Origin: Geobacter sp. UBA1603
GTDB taxonomy: Bacteria > Desulfobacterota > Desulfuromonadia > Geobacterales > Pseudopelobacteraceae
NCBI GenBank assembly: GCA_002322035.1
Contig: DCNF01000083.1
Span: 8,499 to 14,719, forward strand
DNA: 6,221 nucleotides
Direction of reading: 5' to 3'
Position 1 is the first letter of the stretch. Every line of letters begins with the position of its first letter. Positions 5,302-6,221 of this stretch are shown here, piece after piece. A model generated the notes under the pieces. That model was not told the origin of the DNA. It saw only the letters and a program-made list of their open reading frames with translations, and ran no database searches. The position numbers and the translations under genes are program-made.

Positions 5302-6221
5302 ATGAAATCATATTTCCGTCTCTGCTTATCAGTGCTTCTGCTCTGCTGTTCAGTGAATCCGCTGTCGGCAGATTTCCGCGAAACCTTATATTTCAAGACC
5401 GACAAGGCTGGCAAGGTTCCGTTTTCGCACGAAGTGCATCTACCTGCCAAAAGCAATAACTGCTCGGCCTGTCACAACTCCCTGTTCCATATCGTCCGTT
5501 CCCGCAACCAGGCCGTCACCATGGCCGAGATGGAAAAAGGCAAATCCTGCGGCGCCTGCCACAACAAGAATAATCCGCGGCTGAAGCAGTTGAGTAACTG
5601 TACCGCTTGCCATCCGGCCGGCGACGTGCAGATCCAGATCCCATCCTTCGGCTCGCTGACGTTCAGCCATGGCAAGCATCTTGGAGTCTATACCTGCAGC
5701 GACTGTCATGACGGTATTTTCAAGACAAGCCGAGACAACCCCCATTACAGTATGCTGCAGATGGAGCAGGGCAAGTCCTGCGGTGCCTGCCACGAAGGCA
5801 AGACCGCGTTTTCGGTCAAGGGGGACTGTATCAAGTGCCACCAGGTCAGGGATATTACCCTGGCCGGAGAAGCATTATTCAGCCACAAGCAGCATCTTGA
5901 CATGTCTTTTGCCTGCAATGACTGTCATGGAAAATTGTTTAAAACCGGTAACGAACGCCACTCCCACACCATGGCCGAGATGGAGCAGGGCAAATCCTGC
6001 GGTGCCTGCCACGAAGGCAAGACTGCGTTTTCGGTCAAGGGGGACTGCCAGAAATGCCACAAGGGCTTGAAAGAGGTTTCCTTCAAGGCGTTCAATGCAC
6101 GTTTTTCCCATACCAAACACGTTACGCTGTTCAAATGCGCTGAATGTCACAGTTCCCTGTTTATCGGAGGAACGCGCAGCGTTCGCTACACCATGCCGCA
6201 GATGGAGCAGGGCAAATCCTG
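5302..6221 (+). CDS. Secreted multiheme c-type cytochrome of tandem c7-like modules, 3'-partial
   Basis: The frame stays open from the ATG at 5302 to the window end (306 codons). Residues 1-23 look like a Sec signal peptide: Lys2/Arg6, a hydrophobic core at 7-18 and cleavage after LSA, so the mature protein should be periplasmic or exported. Ten complete CXXCH heme sites start at Cys54, 83, 100, 132, 160, 176, 205, 233, 249 and 279; an eleventh is cut at the edge. They form modules of three hemes, each opening with an FSHxxH motif (residues 41, 121, 193 and 268) that offers distal histidines. A MxxMExGKSC segment precedes each second heme. This matches the polymeric cytochrome c7 family of Geobacter, whose members serve as multi-heme electron conduits. 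Four modules would give 12 hemes and an end about 25-30 codons past the window, but longer family members exist. Cys15/Cys16 form no good lipobox. Confidence 0.93.
   Translation, partial: MKSYFRLCLSVLLLCCSVNPLSADFRETLYFKTDKAGKVPFSHEVHLPAKSNNCSACHNSLFHIVRSRNQAVTMAEMEKGKSCGACHNKNNPRLKQLSNCTACHPAGDVQIQIPSFGSLTFSHGKHLGVYTCSDCHDGIFKTSRDNPHYSMLQMEQGKSCGACHEGKTAFSVKGDCIKCHQVRDITLAGEALFSHKQHLDMSFACNDCHGKLFKTGNERHSHTMAEMEQGKSCGACHEGKTAFSVKGDCQKCHKGLKEVSFKAFNARFSHTKHVTLFKCAECHSSLFIGGTRSVRYTMPQMEQGKS
5761..5829 (+). repeat. Near-identical 69-base DNA repeat, copy 1
   Basis: Bases 5761-5829 and 5980-6048 differ at only three positions, all synonymous third positions (AAG/AAA, ACC/ACT, TGT/TGC). Both copies encode the segment from MEQGKSCGACH to the first cysteine of the third heme site, in modules 2 and 3. 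Confidence 0.9.
5980..6048 (+). repeat. Near-identical 69-base DNA repeat, copy 2
   Basis: This is the partner of the copy 219 bases upstream (73 codons, so in frame). The homology covers the second half of the module; the sequence around the first heme of each module is much more diverged. A further partial copy begins in module 4 and runs off the window. Confidence 0.9.

Larger units (their letters stand above)
5422..6221 (+). repeat. Tandem tri-heme modules encoded in the cytochrome gene
   Basis: Four in-frame modules begin at 5422, 5662, 5878 and 6103, giving periods of 240, 216 and 225 bases; the fourth is incomplete. In each, the first and second heme cysteines lie 28-29 residues apart; in the three complete modules the second and third are 16-17 apart. 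These are coding repeats produced by domain duplication. Confidence 0.85.

Noticed and set aside
5337..5352. Lipoprotein signal (Cys15/Cys16) in the cytochrome N-terminus
   Set aside because: The residues before the cysteines are LLL, with no small residue at -1 to Cys15, so the lipobox is poor. The LSA site at residues 21-23 fits signal peptidase I better.
5669..6070. 133-residue + strand open frame starting in the middle of the cytochrome gene
   Set aside because: It is an out-of-frame shadow of the heme repeats; its internal repetition is explained by the cytochrome's own repeat.
5440..6150. Minus-strand open frames (5440-5841 and 5875-6150) with repeated hydrophobic stretches resembling membrane segments
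   Set aside because: The repeated peptide is the antisense reading of the cytochrome's DNA repeats. Ten CXXCH motifs and a signal peptide identify the + strand frame from 5302 as the real one.
5422..6221. Regular repeats that could suggest a CRISPR array or minisatellite
   Set aside because: Periods are multiples of three and keep an open frame with conserved heme motifs, so they are protein domain repeats.

Overview
The window looks like a chemosensory (che) operon from a Geobacter-like bacterium of the Desulfuromonadales/Geobacterales, followed by a multiheme cytochrome c gene. This placement is inferred from two things: che genes organised around two CheW adaptors and a HEAT-repeat protein, and a secreted cytochrome built from tandem three-heme modules of the cytochrome c7 type that is characteristic of those metal-reducing bacteria. 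All genes are on the + strand and there is very little non-coding DNA.

Layout: (1) bases 2-562, a CheW adaptor whose reading frame is open at the left edge, so its N-terminus probably lies outside the window. (2) 576-965, a single-domain CheY-like receiver. (3) 970-1422, a second, divergent CheW. (4) A 64-base spacer with alternating G and C runs that could form competing hairpins. (5) 1487-3319, a 610-residue HEAT-repeat protein starting at GTG. (6) 3316-4194, CheR methyltransferase. (7) 4191-5243, CheB methylesterase with an intact receiver. HEAT-cheR and cheR-cheB each overlap through ATGA, so the three are probably translationally coupled. (8) 5302 to the right edge, a secreted multiheme cytochrome with ten complete CXXCH motifs and an eleventh cut by the window end.

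The che genes supply the coupling proteins, a receiver and the methylation/demethylation (adaptation) pair of one chemosensory pathway. No CheA kinase, MCP receptor or CheD is present here; they presumably lie to the left or elsewhere. The HEAT protein has no role in the textbook pathway, and its position coupled to cheR makes it the least understood che component here. The cytochrome follows cheB after only 58 bases with no convincing terminator or promoter, so co-transcription with the chemosensory genes is possible. No tRNA, rRNA, mobile element or CRISPR array is visible, and no gene-free stretch exceeds about 65 bases.
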